The position numbers and the translations under genes were made by a program. Positions 26,437 through 35,513 of a DNA stretch of 64,000 nt are shown in pieces. The stretch lies in assembly GCA_964550855.1 (NCBI GenBank), contig CAZKBQ010000003.1, forward strand, positions 107,334 to 171,333, read 5' to 3'. Every line of letters begins with the position of its first letter. The stretch's first letter is position 1. This DNA comes from JAGOBP01 sp964550855 (GTDB taxonomy: Bacteria > Chloroflexota > Anaerolineae > Fen-1058). The notes below the pieces were generated by a model. The model saw only the letters and a program-made list of their open reading frames with translations, was not told the origin of the DNA and searched no databases.

Positions 26437-27498
26437 TCACAGGTTAAACAGCCCTTGATAGAACGCTTCATCCAGACCGGCGATGAATTCGGCCAGCAGC
26501 CGCCCGGCGCGGTCCACATCTTTTGCGGCCACCGTTTCAACCGGCGTGTGCATGTTGCGGATGGGAATTTCCACGATGCCGGTGGGGATGCCTTCGCGGG
26601 CGACCTGAATGACCCAGCCGTCGGTCTGGCTGCTGCCCGGCATCGGCTCGATGGGCGCAGTGAGATCGAGGCGCTGCGCGGCGTCGCGCAGACCCTGCGT
26701 CAGCCGCGGGTGCATGTTGGGGCCGATGGCGATGGTCGGGCCGCCGCCGACTTCAAACGATTCGGCTTCGGGTGTGCCGGTCTGTTTGCCATAGGTGGTG
26801 TCAATGGCGATGGCGGCGTCGGGCCTCAGGCCAAACGCGGCGGTGCGCGCACCCAACAGGCCGGTTTCTTCCTGCACTGTTGCGACGGCGATCACGTCCC
26901 ACTGCGGCCGCCGCGCGGCCAGCTGTTCCAGACAGATCGTGACCGCGGCGATGGAAGCGCGATTGTCGAAGGCTTTGCCGGCGATCAGGCCGTTTTTCAA
27001 ATCGAGCGGCGCACGCTGCATCGAGACGAGATCGCCGATCTGCACCAGCCGATCGACCTGCCGGGCCGAAAGGCCCACGTCGATCCACAGCTGGTCGAGC
27101 GGTACGATCTTATCCCGTTCGGCCGGGCTTAGCACGTGCGGCGGCGTGCTGGCGACGACGCCGGGTAGTCGGCGCGTCTGCGTGTGGACGATGACTTCCT
27201 GGCCGGGCAGCACGCGCGGATCGACGCCGCCCACCGGCGACACGCGGATGAAGCCCTGCGTGACGCCGGCCACCATCAGACCGATCTCGTCCATGTGCGC
27301 GGCCAGCATGATGGACCGGGCAGGTGCCGGGGACGATCGGGTTCCACGCAAAATGGCGTAAGTACTGCCCAGCCGGTCAACCCGCGTCTCGGCCGCAAAT
27401 GGGCTCCATTCGCTTAAGACCACCGATCGAATATCGCGTTCATGGCCGGAAATACCGTTAGCCTGCGACAGGCGTTTGAGCAGATCGTGAGTGTCCAT
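26437..27498 (-). CDS. M42 family metallo-aminopeptidase (copy 3)
   Basis: 353 residues. Motifs: LAAHMDEIGLM (about 65-75), GKAFDNRASIA (about 175-185, with Asn after the ligand Asp where the other copies have Asp), VQEETGLLGA (about 211-220), AIDTTYGKQ (about 234) and RNMHTPVE (about 322). First gene of the three in transcription order and only 2 bp downstream of the Thr-Pro protein gene at 27501, which suggests one operon. Secretion signal absent, so cytoplasmic peptide processing is expected. Confidence 0.93.
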   Translation of the reverse strand: MDTHDLLKRLSQANGISGHERDIRSVVLSEWSPFAAETRVDRLGSTYAILRGTRSSPAPARSIMLAAHMDEIGLMVAGVTQGFIRVSPVGGVDPRVLPGQEVIVHTQTRRLPGVVASTPPHVLSPAERDKIVPLDQLWIDVGLSARQVDRLVQIGDLVSMQRAPLDLKNGLIAGKAFDNRASIAAVTICLEQLAARRPQWDVIAVATVQEETGLLGARTAAFGLRPDAAIAIDTTYGKQTGTPEAESFEVGGGPTIAIGPNMHPRLTQGLRDAAQRLDLTAPIEPMPGSSQTDGWVIQVAREGIPTGIVEIPIRNMHTPVETVAAKDVDRAGRLLAEFIAGLDEAFYQGLFNL

Positions 27499-27500
27499 GC

Positions 27501-28019
27501 TTAGCCGCCCGGGCCGCCCGGAGTGGGGGTCAGTTTTTCGTCCGAGATCGGCGTCGCAGTCGGCTCAAGCGTGGGCGTTTCGGTGGGCGTCGGCGTCTCG
27601 GTCAGGGTCGGGGTGGGCGTCGGCGTGCTGGTGTGCGTAGCCGTGGCTGTGGGTGTGGCCGAAGCAGTCGGCGTGGCCGTGGCAGTCGGCGTGTTGGTGG
27701 GCGTCGGCGTGCTGGTGGGCGTGGAGGTGGCAGTGGGCGTCGGCGGCAGGGTGCCGGTGGGCGTCAGGCTGGGCGGCGTCCATTGAGTGGGCGTGGGGCC
27801 AAGTGTGGCGTTGGGCGGCAGCGTGGCCGTGGCCGCGCCCGGCGTGACGGTATCGACCGGCAGGGCCGTTGGGCTGCCGGCGGGCGGTCGGGAGTTGCCG
27901 GGGGCCATCGCCAGCGCGCCCAGTCCCAGGCAATAGCAGGGCAGCGTGGCGGCGATGATGCCGATCAGAATCATGTAGAGACGCCGCCGCTGCGGCGCAA
28001 TTCCGGCAAACCAGCCCAT
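27501..28019 (-). CDS. Membrane-anchored Thr-Pro-rich surface protein
   Basis: 172 residues. One membrane segment (about 15-37, YMILIGIIAATLPCYCLGLGA) is followed by a low-complexity extracellular stalk with TPTPTNTPTATATPT-type repeats and a short acidic end. No globular domain follows the stalk. AGGTGG about 5 nt upstream favours the ATG at 28019 over a GTG at 28028. The gene leads the M42 operon with 2 bp spacing, but a functional link is not evident. Confidence 0.75.
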   Translation of the reverse strand: MGWFAGIAPQRRRLYMILIGIIAATLPCYCLGLGALAMAPGNSRPPAGSPTALPVDTVTPGAATATLPPNATLGPTPTQWTPPSLTPTGTLPPTPTATSTPTSTPTPTNTPTATATPTASATPTATATHTSTPTPTPTLTETPTPTETPTLEPTATPISDEKLTPTPGGPGG

Positions 28020-28124
28020 GCGGGCCACCTATCGAGTGAGTTAGATACGGCGCGGCGCATCATAGCATTGACCCCAAGGGCTGTCAAACGTCCGGCCCTG
28101 TTGGCGCAGCCGGCAGGGGTAAAT

Positions 28125-28154
28125 TTGACATGATCAAAGTGCGTCACGTATAAT
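28125..28154 (+). promoter_or_regulatory. Consensus promoter of the LysM surface protein gene
   Basis: Perfect TTGACA (28125-28130) and TATAAT (28149-28154) with an 18-bp spacer. It is the best match to the sigma70 consensus seen in the window. Confidence 0.82.
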
Positions 28155-28213
28155 TCGCGGCGCTGTTGACGGCCGACCACAAGGGTTACAGGCCACATCT
28201 CTGGAGAGCAAAT

Positions 28214-29527
28214 ATGCGCTGGGGTCGTTGGATTCAATTGACGCTGATATGCGCCGCGATGCTGATGCTAGTGCCACTTGTGGTAATCACGGCAGGTACG
28301 AGTGATGTTGAGGTGGCACTGGCCCAAAACGCGGTGGGGCCGAACTTGTTGGCGAACCCTGGTCTGGAGGGTACGTATCGGCAGCAGTGCTCGCTGCGGA
28401 CTGATCCGCCGTGGGTGCCGGCGCCGACACCGTGTGACCCCAGGAATTACGACTATGCTAATCGCATTTTGTGGGCGACGGCGCAGGTGCCGATAGGTTG
28501 GGCGGCGTGGTGGCGCGTGCCCAATTCCAACCGCAACGATCCCAATTACTTCAACAGTTTTCCAGACTTCTGCGACTCCACCAAGCCAAGCACCCCGCCC
28601 GACTGTCTGCCGTGGCACAACCCCGAGTTCCGTGACACGGCCGGCGGCCCGCAGGAGAAAACACCCTCGCGCAAGGTGGCCGGAGAGAATTCCCAAAAAT
28701 ACTTTACGTTCTACAGCGTGCACGAAGCTGGTCTGTATCAAATTGTGGCCAATGGCATCAAGGCCGGCGATCGGCTGCGCTTTTCGGTGTACATGATGGC
28801 GTGGTCGAGCCAGTTTAACGATCCCTATCATTCGGATAGCCAGCCCACGATGGGCATGCGGGTGGGCATCGATCCGTACGGCGGCAACAACCCGTGGAGC
28901 GCCAACATCGTGTGGTCGCCGGTAAAGGAAAGTTTCGACCAGTTTTCGTTGTTCTCGGTGGAGGCGGTGGCCCAGGGGCCGATTGTGTCAGTCTGGACGA
29001 GATCGGCGCCGTTGTATGCCATCCAGCACAACGATGTGTATGTGGACGAAGCCAGTCTGGTGGTGGTGCAGCCGGCGCCGGCCGCGCGGCGTGTCACGAC
29101 TTCGCGGCCGGTAACGACGACGCGACCGGTGACGACGACCCGCGTGGTGACGGAGACGAAGGTTACGACGCGGACTATCGGCACGCGGGTGATCACGTCG
29201 ACGATGACGGTGACACGGACGGTTGTGATCACATCGACCAGCTCCATCACGCCGACCGGTGCGGTGACCCTGACCCGGCCCATCACCTCATCGGGTACGG
29301 TCACGCCGACGCGTCCGCTGACACCGACGGCTACGATCACTTCGACCCGGCCGGTAAGCACGGGTGTGACACCCGGCCCCAATACCTACACCGTGGTCAG
29401 GGGTGACACGGTGATGAGTATTGCCAGACGTTTCGGCATGACCTGGCAAAAACTCGTGGAGTTGAATCCGATCATCAAACCGCCCAACTATGTGATTGAG
29501 ATTGGGTGGGTGCTGCGGATAAAATAG
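28214..29527 (+). CDS. Secreted LysM surface protein (paralogue of the gene at 51024)
   Basis: 437 residues. A signal peptide or anchor (about 8-30) is followed by a ~240-residue beta-rich domain with LLANPGLEG, GLYQIVANGI, MRVGIDPYGG, NIVWSPVKES and NDVYVDEASL. Then come a Thr/Arg/Val repeat stalk (TTRPVTTTR-like, about 295-385) and one C-terminal LysM (YTVVRGDTVMSIARRFG). The beta-rich domain has the same motif order as the protein at 51024 and resembles carbohydrate-binding jelly rolls. It probably binds glycans at the cell surface. GGAGAG precedes the ATG at 28214. Confidence 0.85.
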   Translation: MRWGRWIQLTLICAAMLMLVPLVVITAGTSDVEVALAQNAVGPNLLANPGLEGTYRQQCSLRTDPPWVPAPTPCDPRNYDYANRILWATAQVPIGWAAWWRVPNSNRNDPNYFNSFPDFCDSTKPSTPPDCLPWHNPEFRDTAGGPQEKTPSRKVAGENSQKYFTFYSVHEAGLYQIVANGIKAGDRLRFSVYMMAWSSQFNDPYHSDSQPTMGMRVGIDPYGGNNPWSANIVWSPVKESFDQFSLFSVEAVAQGPIVSVWTRSAPLYAIQHNDVYVDEASLVVVQPAPAARRVTTSRPVTTTRPVTTTRVVTETKVTTRTIGTRVITSTMTVTRTVVITSTSSITPTGAVTLTRPITSSGTVTPTRPLTPTATITSTRPVSTGVTPGPNTYTVVRGDTVMSIARRFGMTWQKLVELNPIIKPPNYVIEIGWVLRIK

Positions 29528-29564
29528 TCGCAACGCTAAAGTTTCCTGTCGATTGAGGAACAGT

Positions 29565-29598
29565 CGGGCCGGCGCGGTCATCAACGCCGGCCCGTTTT
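29565..29598 (+). terminator. Rho-independent terminator after the LysM gene
   Basis: A perfect 10-bp GC stem (29565-29574 with 29585-29594) is followed by TTTTA. The -10 of the next gene (TACAAT, 29603-29608) begins 5 bp later. Confidence 0.82.
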
Positions 29599-29651
29599 AT
29601 GCTACAATCAGCGCGCTTTTTCATTCATCCTGCTCAATGAGGCGAGGCGTG

Positions 29652-31775
29652 ATGCTCAATCGGCGAGCGGCGCTTGAGTTGTTTCTGGTCAGTGCCCTGG
29701 GACTGTTCATCGAGATGATCTTTATCCGATGGGTGGCGTCGGAACTGCGCGTGTTTGCGTTCTACAAGAACGTGGCGTTGATTGCGGCCTTTCTGGGACT
29801 GGGGCTGGGTTTTGCGCTGCGGCATCGCGCGCCGACGCGCCACTACTTCGGTCGGTATTTCTTTCCGCTGCTGGCTGTCACCGTGATAATAGTGCTGCTG
29901 CTGGGGCGCACCGCGCTGAGCGAATTGATCCTGCTCAATCGCACCGGTTCGCAGGAATTTGTGTGGGCCGGGGCGACCGGCACGCTCGATCCACTGGTGA
30001 CCATGCTGCTGGATGCCGCCTTCTACGCCATCCTATTGGGGCTGTTTGCGCTGATTACACTGTTGTTTGTGCCGCTGGGCAATTTGACCGCGCACAAATT
30101 TGCCGCGTTCAAGCCGCTGCCCGGCTACACGATCAACGTGGTGGGCAGCCTGAGCGGCATCCTGCTCTACACGCTCATTTCATTCCTGGGTTGGCCGCCG
30201 GCGGTCTGGTTTCTGCTCTCGGCCGTAGCCGGTCTGTATTTTCTGCCGCGCGACGGGCTGCGCCGCTGGACGATGCAGATCATATGGGCGGCCGTGCCCG
30301 TCGTGTTGGCCGTGGTCTGGCCGACGGGCGCCGCGCAAACCTTGTGGTCGCCTTATTATCGGATCGACATTACGCCTGTGCAGGCGACCTCAGACCCCGG
30401 CCTGCAGCTGGGTTATGAGCTGTCTGTCAACCAGGCGTGGCATCAACGCCTGTGGAACCTGTCGCCGGCATTTGTAGCCGCGCATTATCAGGCCGCGCCC
30501 GATCACTTCGACGTGATGCAATCGGAATATGACGCACCCTACGCCGCGGCCGCCAGCCTGGATGCGGTGCTGATCGTGGGGGCCGGCACCGGCAACGATG
30601 TGGCCGGCGCGCTGCGCGCCGGCGCCCGGCACGTCACGGCTGTCGAGATCGATCCGGTGATCCTCCAGATCGGGGAGACGCTTCACCCCGAAGGCCCGTA
30701 TGCCGATCGGGCGCGCGTGGAACTGGTTAATCAGGATGCCCGATCGTTCTTCCGGCACGATACGCATCGCTATGATTTGATCGTCTTCGGGCTGCTGGAT
30801 TCACACACGCTGTTCAGCACGGCCAGCAGTGTGCGCCTTGATAATTTTGTGTACACGCAGGAAAGCCTGCAAGAGACGCGCGCGCTGCTCAAGGACACCG
30901 GCCTGCTGGCGCTATCGTTCGGCGTGCCGCCTCAAAACGAATGGGTGGGGCTGCGACTGTACCGCACACTCACCGACGTGTTTGGACATACGCCGCAAGT
31001 GTATGAGTTTGGCAATCAGGACATCATCTTCTTGATCGCGCGTGATCCACTGCCCGACGCGCCGCTGATTCGTGATCCGCGCGTTACACCGCGTCCCGAT
31101 TACGCCTACCGCGCCGACCTCAGCCCGGTCACCGATGACTGGCCGTATCTTTACCTGCAGCAGCGCGCCGTGCCCACCACTTACATACTCGCCCTGATCG
31201 GCGTGGTGTTGCTGAGCCTGATATTCATCCGGCGGGTGCTGCCCGATTTTGGGCAGCTTAATTTCCACTTCTTCTTTATGGGCACGGCGTTTTTTCTGCT
31301 GGAGACCAAGAGCATCACCGAGATGGCGCTGTTGTTCGGCTCGACGTGGATCGTCAACGCCGTGGTAGTGGCGGCCATCTTGACGATGATCGTCGTGGCC
31401 AATTTGCTGGTGGAGCGTTTTCGGCTGCGGGATCCCCGACCGTTCTACGGGCTGCTGGCCGCCGCGCTGCTGTTCAACTTCGCCGCGCCGGTCAGCGGCT
31501 TTCTGGGCCTGCCGACCGGCGTAAGCATCGTGCTGGCCGCCCTCACGCAGGCGCTGCCGCTGTTCTTTGCGGGCGTCATCTTTGCGATCACGTTCAGCCA
31601 GACCGCTTCCATCGGGATTGCATTGGGTTCCAATCTCATCGGCTCGGTCGTGGGCGGCATCGTGGAATACGCTTCGCTGGCGCTGGGGATTCGCGCCCTG
31701 TATCTGCTGGCGCTGCTGTTTTACGGGCTGTCGGCGCTTGCATTGCGCCGCCGCGCCGCTGCGGTCGCCCGCTGA
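29652..31775 (+). CDS. Membrane spermidine-synthase-like protein
   Basis: 707 residues. A central SAM-binding aminopropyltransferase-like domain has VLIVGAGTGNDVAGAL (about 300-315), TAVEIDPVILQIG (about 327) and NQDARSFFRH (about 359). It lies between about seven N-terminal and six C-terminal membrane helices. Similar multi-span spermidine-synthase-like proteins are widespread but uncharacterised; the polyamine-binding acidic residues are not clearly conserved, so activity is unknown. The ATG at 29652 has GAGG upstream; an in-frame ATG at 29637 is the alternative. Confidence 0.83.
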   Translation: MLNRRAALELFLVSALGLFIEMIFIRWVASELRVFAFYKNVALIAAFLGLGLGFALRHRAPTRHYFGRYFFPLLAVTVIIVLLLGRTALSELILLNRTGSQEFVWAGATGTLDPLVTMLLDAAFYAILLGLFALITLLFVPLGNLTAHKFAAFKPLPGYTINVVGSLSGILLYTLISFLGWPPAVWFLLSAVAGLYFLPRDGLRRWTMQIIWAAVPVVLAVVWPTGAAQTLWSPYYRIDITPVQATSDPGLQLGYELSVNQAWHQRLWNLSPAFVAAHYQAAPDHFDVMQSEYDAPYAAAASLDAVLIVGAGTGNDVAGALRAGARHVTAVEIDPVILQIGETLHPEGPYADRARVELVNQDARSFFRHDTHRYDLIVFGLLDSHTLFSTASSVRLDNFVYTQESLQETRALLKDTGLLALSFGVPPQNEWVGLRLYRTLTDVFGHTPQVYEFGNQDIIFLIARDPLPDAPLIRDPRVTPRPDYAYRADLSPVTDDWPYLYLQQRAVPTTYILALIGVVLLSLIFIRRVLPDFGQLNFHFFFMGTAFFLLETKSITEMALLFGSTWIVNAVVVAAILTMIVVANLLVERFRLRDPRPFYGLLAAALLFNFAAPVSGFLGLPTGVSIVLAALTQALPLFFAGVIFAITFSQTASIGIALGSNLIGSVVGGIVEYASLALGIRALYLLALLFYGLSALALRRRAAAVAR

Positions 31776-31790
31776 AGGTGAAACGGTTAT

Positions 31791-31816
31791 CCCGATCGAG
31801 CGCCTTCACGATCGGG
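31791..31816. terminator. Possible hairpin between convergent genes
   Basis: CCCGATCG (31791-31798) and CGATCGGG (31809-31816) form an 8-bp stem with a 10-nt loop. No T-run follows, so the terminator role is weak. The arms are two inverted copies of the over-represented octamer. Confidence 0.35.
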
Positions 31817-33041
31817 GGGCAATGGTCGGCAGCCACACCGCCATCAGCCCCGCCGCGATCAGCGCCATGAGGCCGCCAAAGACAAACGGCGCACTGGGGC
31901 CAAAGCCCGGCCAGGCGCCCACGCCCTGCCACAGCACCCCCGCGATGACCGACGCCGGGAAAGCCAATAGGCCGATCATGGCATTGTAAGTGCCATACGC
32001 TGTGCCGCGTAACTCGGCAGGCACCAGATCGGCGATCAGCGCGTTGGCGGTGCTGTAGGCCAGCCCGTAAAAGGCGCCGTAAATCGCATACAAAGCCCAG
32101 ACCTGCCAGGCCGCCTGAGCCAGCGCCAGCCCCAGATAGATGGTCGCGTAGATCAGCCAGCCGGCCACAATAACCCGGCGCCGCCCGATGCGATCTGAGA
32201 GACGCCCCGCGGGCGTGGACACCAACGCGTACACCAGATTGAATGTAGCCAGCATGCCCAGCACGCCCAATACGTCGAGGCCGCGTTCTTGCGCGCGCAG
32301 CACCAGAAACGCATCCGACGAATTGCCCAGGGTGAATAGGCCGACAATCACGATGAAGATCATATACGGCCTGCCCAGCGACTTGAAGGCAAACTTGGGC
32401 GCGGCGCGCCGCGAGGTGACGGGCAATTCCCGCGCCATCGCCAGCAGTGTGATCACGGCCAGCACCGCCGGGATGACGCTCACCAGCACAATCGAGCGAA
32501 ACGTCGCTTCGCCCAGCAGCACGCTGTTAGACTGCGCCAGCGCCACGATCAGCAGCGCGATCAAGATACCAACCATCGCGCCCAGCGTGTCGGCCGCGCG
32601 ATGAAACCCGAAAGCGAAACCGCGCTGATCGGGCGTCACCGAATCGGCCACCAGCGCATCGCGCGGCGCGGTGCGTAGTCCCTTGCCCACCCGATCGATC
32701 CACCGCACCCCCGCGATCGCCTCCCACGACGCGGCGACATAGAAGAACGGTTTGCTCAACGCCGACAGGCCATAGCCCAGCACGGCCAGGCCTTTACGGG
32801 CGCGCAGCCGGTCGGACAGCCAGCCGGAAAACAACTTCAAAAGGCTGGCCGTCGCCTCGGCGACACCCTCGATGACGCCGATGAGGCTGGTCCTGATGCC
32901 CAGGACGTTGGCCAGAAACAGCGGCAGAATGTTGATGACCATTTCGCTGGACACATCCATGAAGAAGCTGGTCAGGCTCACCGCCCAGACGTTGCGGGGG
33001 AGACGGCGAATAGATGCGGCTTGAGGTTGATCTTGTTTCAT
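31806..33041 (-). CDS. Major facilitator superfamily transporter
   Basis: 411 residues with about 12 hydrophobic segments. MFS loop signatures are seen between helices 2 and 3 (SGWLSDRLRARKG, about 73-85) and 8 and 9 (PAGRLSDRIGRRRV, about 275-288). RVGKGLRTAPRDALVADS (about 116-133) is characteristic of a poorly studied bacterial MFS subgroup. Substrate unknown. The gene starts 8 bp after the ferritin-like/VIT1 gene, so co-transcription and a link to metal handling are possible. Confidence 0.88.
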   Translation of the reverse strand: MKQDQPQAASIRRLPRNVWAVSLTSFFMDVSSEMVINILPLFLANVLGIRTSLIGVIEGVAEATASLLKLFSGWLSDRLRARKGLAVLGYGLSALSKPFFYVAASWEAIAGVRWIDRVGKGLRTAPRDALVADSVTPDQRGFAFGFHRAADTLGAMVGILIALLIVALAQSNSVLLGEATFRSIVLVSVIPAVLAVITLLAMARELPVTSRRAAPKFAFKSLGRPYMIFIVIVGLFTLGNSSDAFLVLRAQERGLDVLGVLGMLATFNLVYALVSTPAGRLSDRIGRRRVIVAGWLIYATIYLGLALAQAAWQVWALYAIYGAFYGLAYSTANALIADLVPAELRGTAYGTYNAMIGLLAFPASVIAGVLWQGVGAWPGFGPSAPFVFGGLMALIAAGLMAVWLPTIAPRS

Positions 33042-33049
33042 CTGGCATC

Positions 33050-34159
33050 CTAGCCCGCCACGCTCACACCAATGAGGCGTCCGATCAGGAAGGTGACCGC
33101 GGCCGCCGTCAGCCCAAACAGCATCTGCCGTGTGCCGGACGAGAGGATCGATCGGCCGGTGAACAGCGTGATGGCCGCGCCGATGCCAAACAACCCGATC
33201 GCGCTCATCATCGCGCTGATGATCACCGCCGTCATGCCTTCCGTGAATAGGTAAGCGAAAACCGGGACAATGGCGCCCACGGCAAACAACAGAAACGAGG
33301 TGATGGCCGCCTCCCAGGCCGAGCCGCCCAGCTCGTCGGGATCGACGCCCAGCTCGTCGCGGCTCAACGCCTCCAGCGCGCCTTCGCGATTGCTCATGAT
33401 CTGAGTCGCCAATTGACGGGCCGCCGCCTCATCCAGCCCGCGCGCTTGATAGATCAGCGCCAGCTCTTCAATCTCCTCGGCCGGCGCCTGTTCGATTTCC
33501 ACTTTCTCGGTGGCGATTTGCTTCTGATACAACTCGCGCGAACTTTGCACGGAGATCCATTCACCCAGCGCCATCGAGATGGCGCCGGCCAGCAGACCCG
33601 CCAGCCCGGTCAGCAGGATCTCGCGATTGGCGACCTGCGCGCCCGCCACGCCCATGACGAGGCTAAAATTGGAGACAAGCCCGTCATTCGCGCCCAGCAC
33701 GGCGGCGCGCAGCGCATTGCCGCCCGCCGATCGGTGCCGCCCTTCGATCTGGGCGACCGCCCCGCCTTCCAGCCCGCCGCGAATGGTGCGCAGCAAACGC
33801 GCGTGCGACTGTTCGGTGGCCGCCATCCTGGCCGATTCGCCCTGAGCGGCGTAACCATGCGTGCCCCGACTTTCCATCGACGACATGGCGGGCAGCACTG
33901 CGCCCACGCCGAAGCGCCTGGACAGCGCGATCAACAGGCGCGTGCGCGGCGTCGGTTTGAATTCGGGCACGGCCACGCCGGCCGCTTTGAGCTTGTCCGC
34001 CCACACGGCGGCGTGGCCCTCTTCGGTCGCCGCCAGCCGACGATAGACCTCGGCCAGCTTGGGGTTCTTCTCAGCCGCGGCCACCGCCTGATACAGCGCC
34101 GCGCTGTTGCGTTCCTCATTCCAGAATTCAAGATATTGCCTGGGGGTAAGTTGGGACAT
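33050..34159 (-). CDS. Ferritin-like domain fused to VIT1/CCC1 iron transporter (ErVit/MbfA type)
   Basis: 369 residues. Residues 1-140 resemble a rubrerythrin-like di-iron helix bundle: EERNSAALYQAV (about 13-24), EEGHAAVWADKL (about 45-56) and EQSHARLLR (about 122). Residues 150-369 are the VIT1 domain: LGANDGLVSNFSLVMG (about 170-185), MALGEWISVQSSRE (about 215-228) and three more helices. MbfA-type proteins export iron, with the bundle sensing or oxidising it. GGAGG lies just before the ATG at 34159. It is divergent from iscS. Confidence 0.92.
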   Translation of the reverse strand: MSQLTPRQYLEFWNEERNSAALYQAVAAAEKNPKLAEVYRRLAATEEGHAAVWADKLKAAGVAVPEFKPTPRTRLLIALSRRFGVGAVLPAMSSMESRGTHGYAAQGESARMAATEQSHARLLRTIRGGLEGGAVAQIEGRHRSAGGNALRAAVLGANDGLVSNFSLVMGVAGAQVANREILLTGLAGLLAGAISMALGEWISVQSSRELYQKQIATEKVEIEQAPAEEIEELALIYQARGLDEAAARQLATQIMSNREGALEALSRDELGVDPDELGGSAWEAAITSFLLFAVGAIVPVFAYLFTEGMTAVIISAMMSAIGLFGIGAAITLFTGRSILSSGTRQMLFGLTAAAVTFLIGRLIGVSVAG

Positions 34160-34246
34160 GGGGCCTCCGAAGAAATGCGAATAAAGCGCGCGGGCGATTT
34201 TGCCTGCGCCCGATTGTACAGCTGGCCTCGGGAAACAGGTAATTCG

Positions 34247-34275
34247 TTGACGCGACCATACCCGCGTGCTACAAT
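34247..34275 (+). promoter_or_regulatory. Promoter of iscS-mnmA
   Basis: TTGACG (34247-34252) and TACAAT (34270-34275) with 17 bp between and an extended TG. AAAGGAG lies before the ATG at 34302. Confidence 0.75.
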
Positions 34276-34301
34276 CGATTAACGGAAAATAAAGGAGTAT
34301 C

Positions 34302-35465
34302 ATGAGCCGCAAGCGCACCATTTACCTGGATCACGCGGCGACGACGCCGGTCGATGCCCGCGTGCTCGACGCGATGCAGCCCTACTGGTCGGATGTGTTT
34401 GGCAACACGTCGTCCAGTCACGCCATCGGTCGCGCCGCGCAGCAGGCCTTGGACACGGCGCGGCAGAGTGTGGCCGACGTGCTGCACTGCCGGTCGGACG
34501 AGATCACGTTTACGGGCTGCGGCACGGAAAGCGACAACCTGGCGATTCGCGGCACGGCCTTCGCGGCGCGGCAGGCCAAACGCGGCAATCACCTGATCAC
34601 CATTCCGATCGAGCATCACGCCGTGGGCGCGACCTTCGATCAACTGCGCGATTTGTTCGGCTTTGACGTGACGATCGTCGAGGTGGACGAATACGGCATG
34701 GTCGATCCCGACGCGATCGGCCGCGCCATCCGATCAGACACGGTGTTGATCAGCGTGATGTACGCCAATAATGAAGTCGGCACGGTGCAGCCCATTGCCG
34801 AGATCGGTGCGCTGGCGCGCGCCCGGGGCATTGTGTTTCACACCGACGCCGTGCAGGCCGGCGGGCAGCTGACGTTGGCTGTCGATCAACTCAACGTCGA
34901 TCTGCTGGCGCTGTCGGCGCATAAATTCTACGGGCCAAAAGGCGTGGGGGTGCTGTACGTCCGATCGGGCACAGCGCTGATCCCGGCATTGACGGGCGGC
35001 GGGCATGAGCGCGGCCGCCGGCCCGGGACCGTTAACGTGGCGGAGATCGTGGGGCTGGCGACGGCGCTGCAGCTGGCGCAAGAGCGGCGCGAAAGCGAGA
35101 ACGCGCGCGTGTCGGCGCTGCGCGATCAGCTGGTCTCGGGCGTGATCGAGCGCATCCCCGCTGTACAGCTGACGGGTCATCCCACGCGGCGGTTGCCCAA
35201 CAGCGCGTCGTTCGCCGTGAAGGATGTGGAAGGCGAGATGCTGTTGACGGCGCTTGATCTGGAAGGCATCTGCGTCAGCACCGGCTCGGCCTGCACCACC
35301 GGCGAGGCGGAACCGTCGCACGTGTTGACCGCCATGGGGCTGCCGCGCGAGTGGGCCTTAGGGTCGCTCCGTATGACGCTGGGGCATCTGACGACGCCGG
35401 AAGACATCGCCACAACGTTGGACGTGCTGCCTGGGGTGGTGGCGCGGCTCAGGGAACATGCGTAG
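34302..35465 (+). CDS. iscS: Cysteine desulfurase (IscS/NifS family)
   Basis: 387 residues, class V PLP aminotransferase fold. YLDHAATTPVD (about 8-18), TGCGTESDNLAIRG (about 68-81), the PLP Lys in LSAHKFYGPKG (about 204-214), GGGHERGRRPGT and the active-site Cys loop STGSACTTGEAEPS (about 326-339). It takes sulfur from cysteine as a persulfide and passes it on. The next gene is mnmA, so the main sulfur recipient in this context is tRNA 2-thiouridine synthesis; iron-sulfur cluster supply is also possible. No iscU or iscR is adjacent. Confidence 0.95.
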   Translation: MSRKRTIYLDHAATTPVDARVLDAMQPYWSDVFGNTSSSHAIGRAAQQALDTARQSVADVLHCRSDEITFTGCGTESDNLAIRGTAFAARQAKRGNHLITIPIEHHAVGATFDQLRDLFGFDVTIVEVDEYGMVDPDAIGRAIRSDTVLISVMYANNEVGTVQPIAEIGALARARGIVFHTDAVQAGGQLTLAVDQLNVDLLALSAHKFYGPKGVGVLYVRSGTALIPALTGGGHERGRRPGTVNVAEIVGLATALQLAQERRESENARVSALRDQLVSGVIERIPAVQLTGHPTRRLPNSASFAVKDVEGEMLLTALDLEGICVSTGSACTTGEAEPSHVLTAMGLPREWALGSLRMTLGHLTTPEDIATTLDVLPGVVARLREHA

Positions 35466-35513
35466 CGCGCGGACTGCAGGGCGTGATGACTAGAGTGGAA
35501 CAGGCGATTTAGT

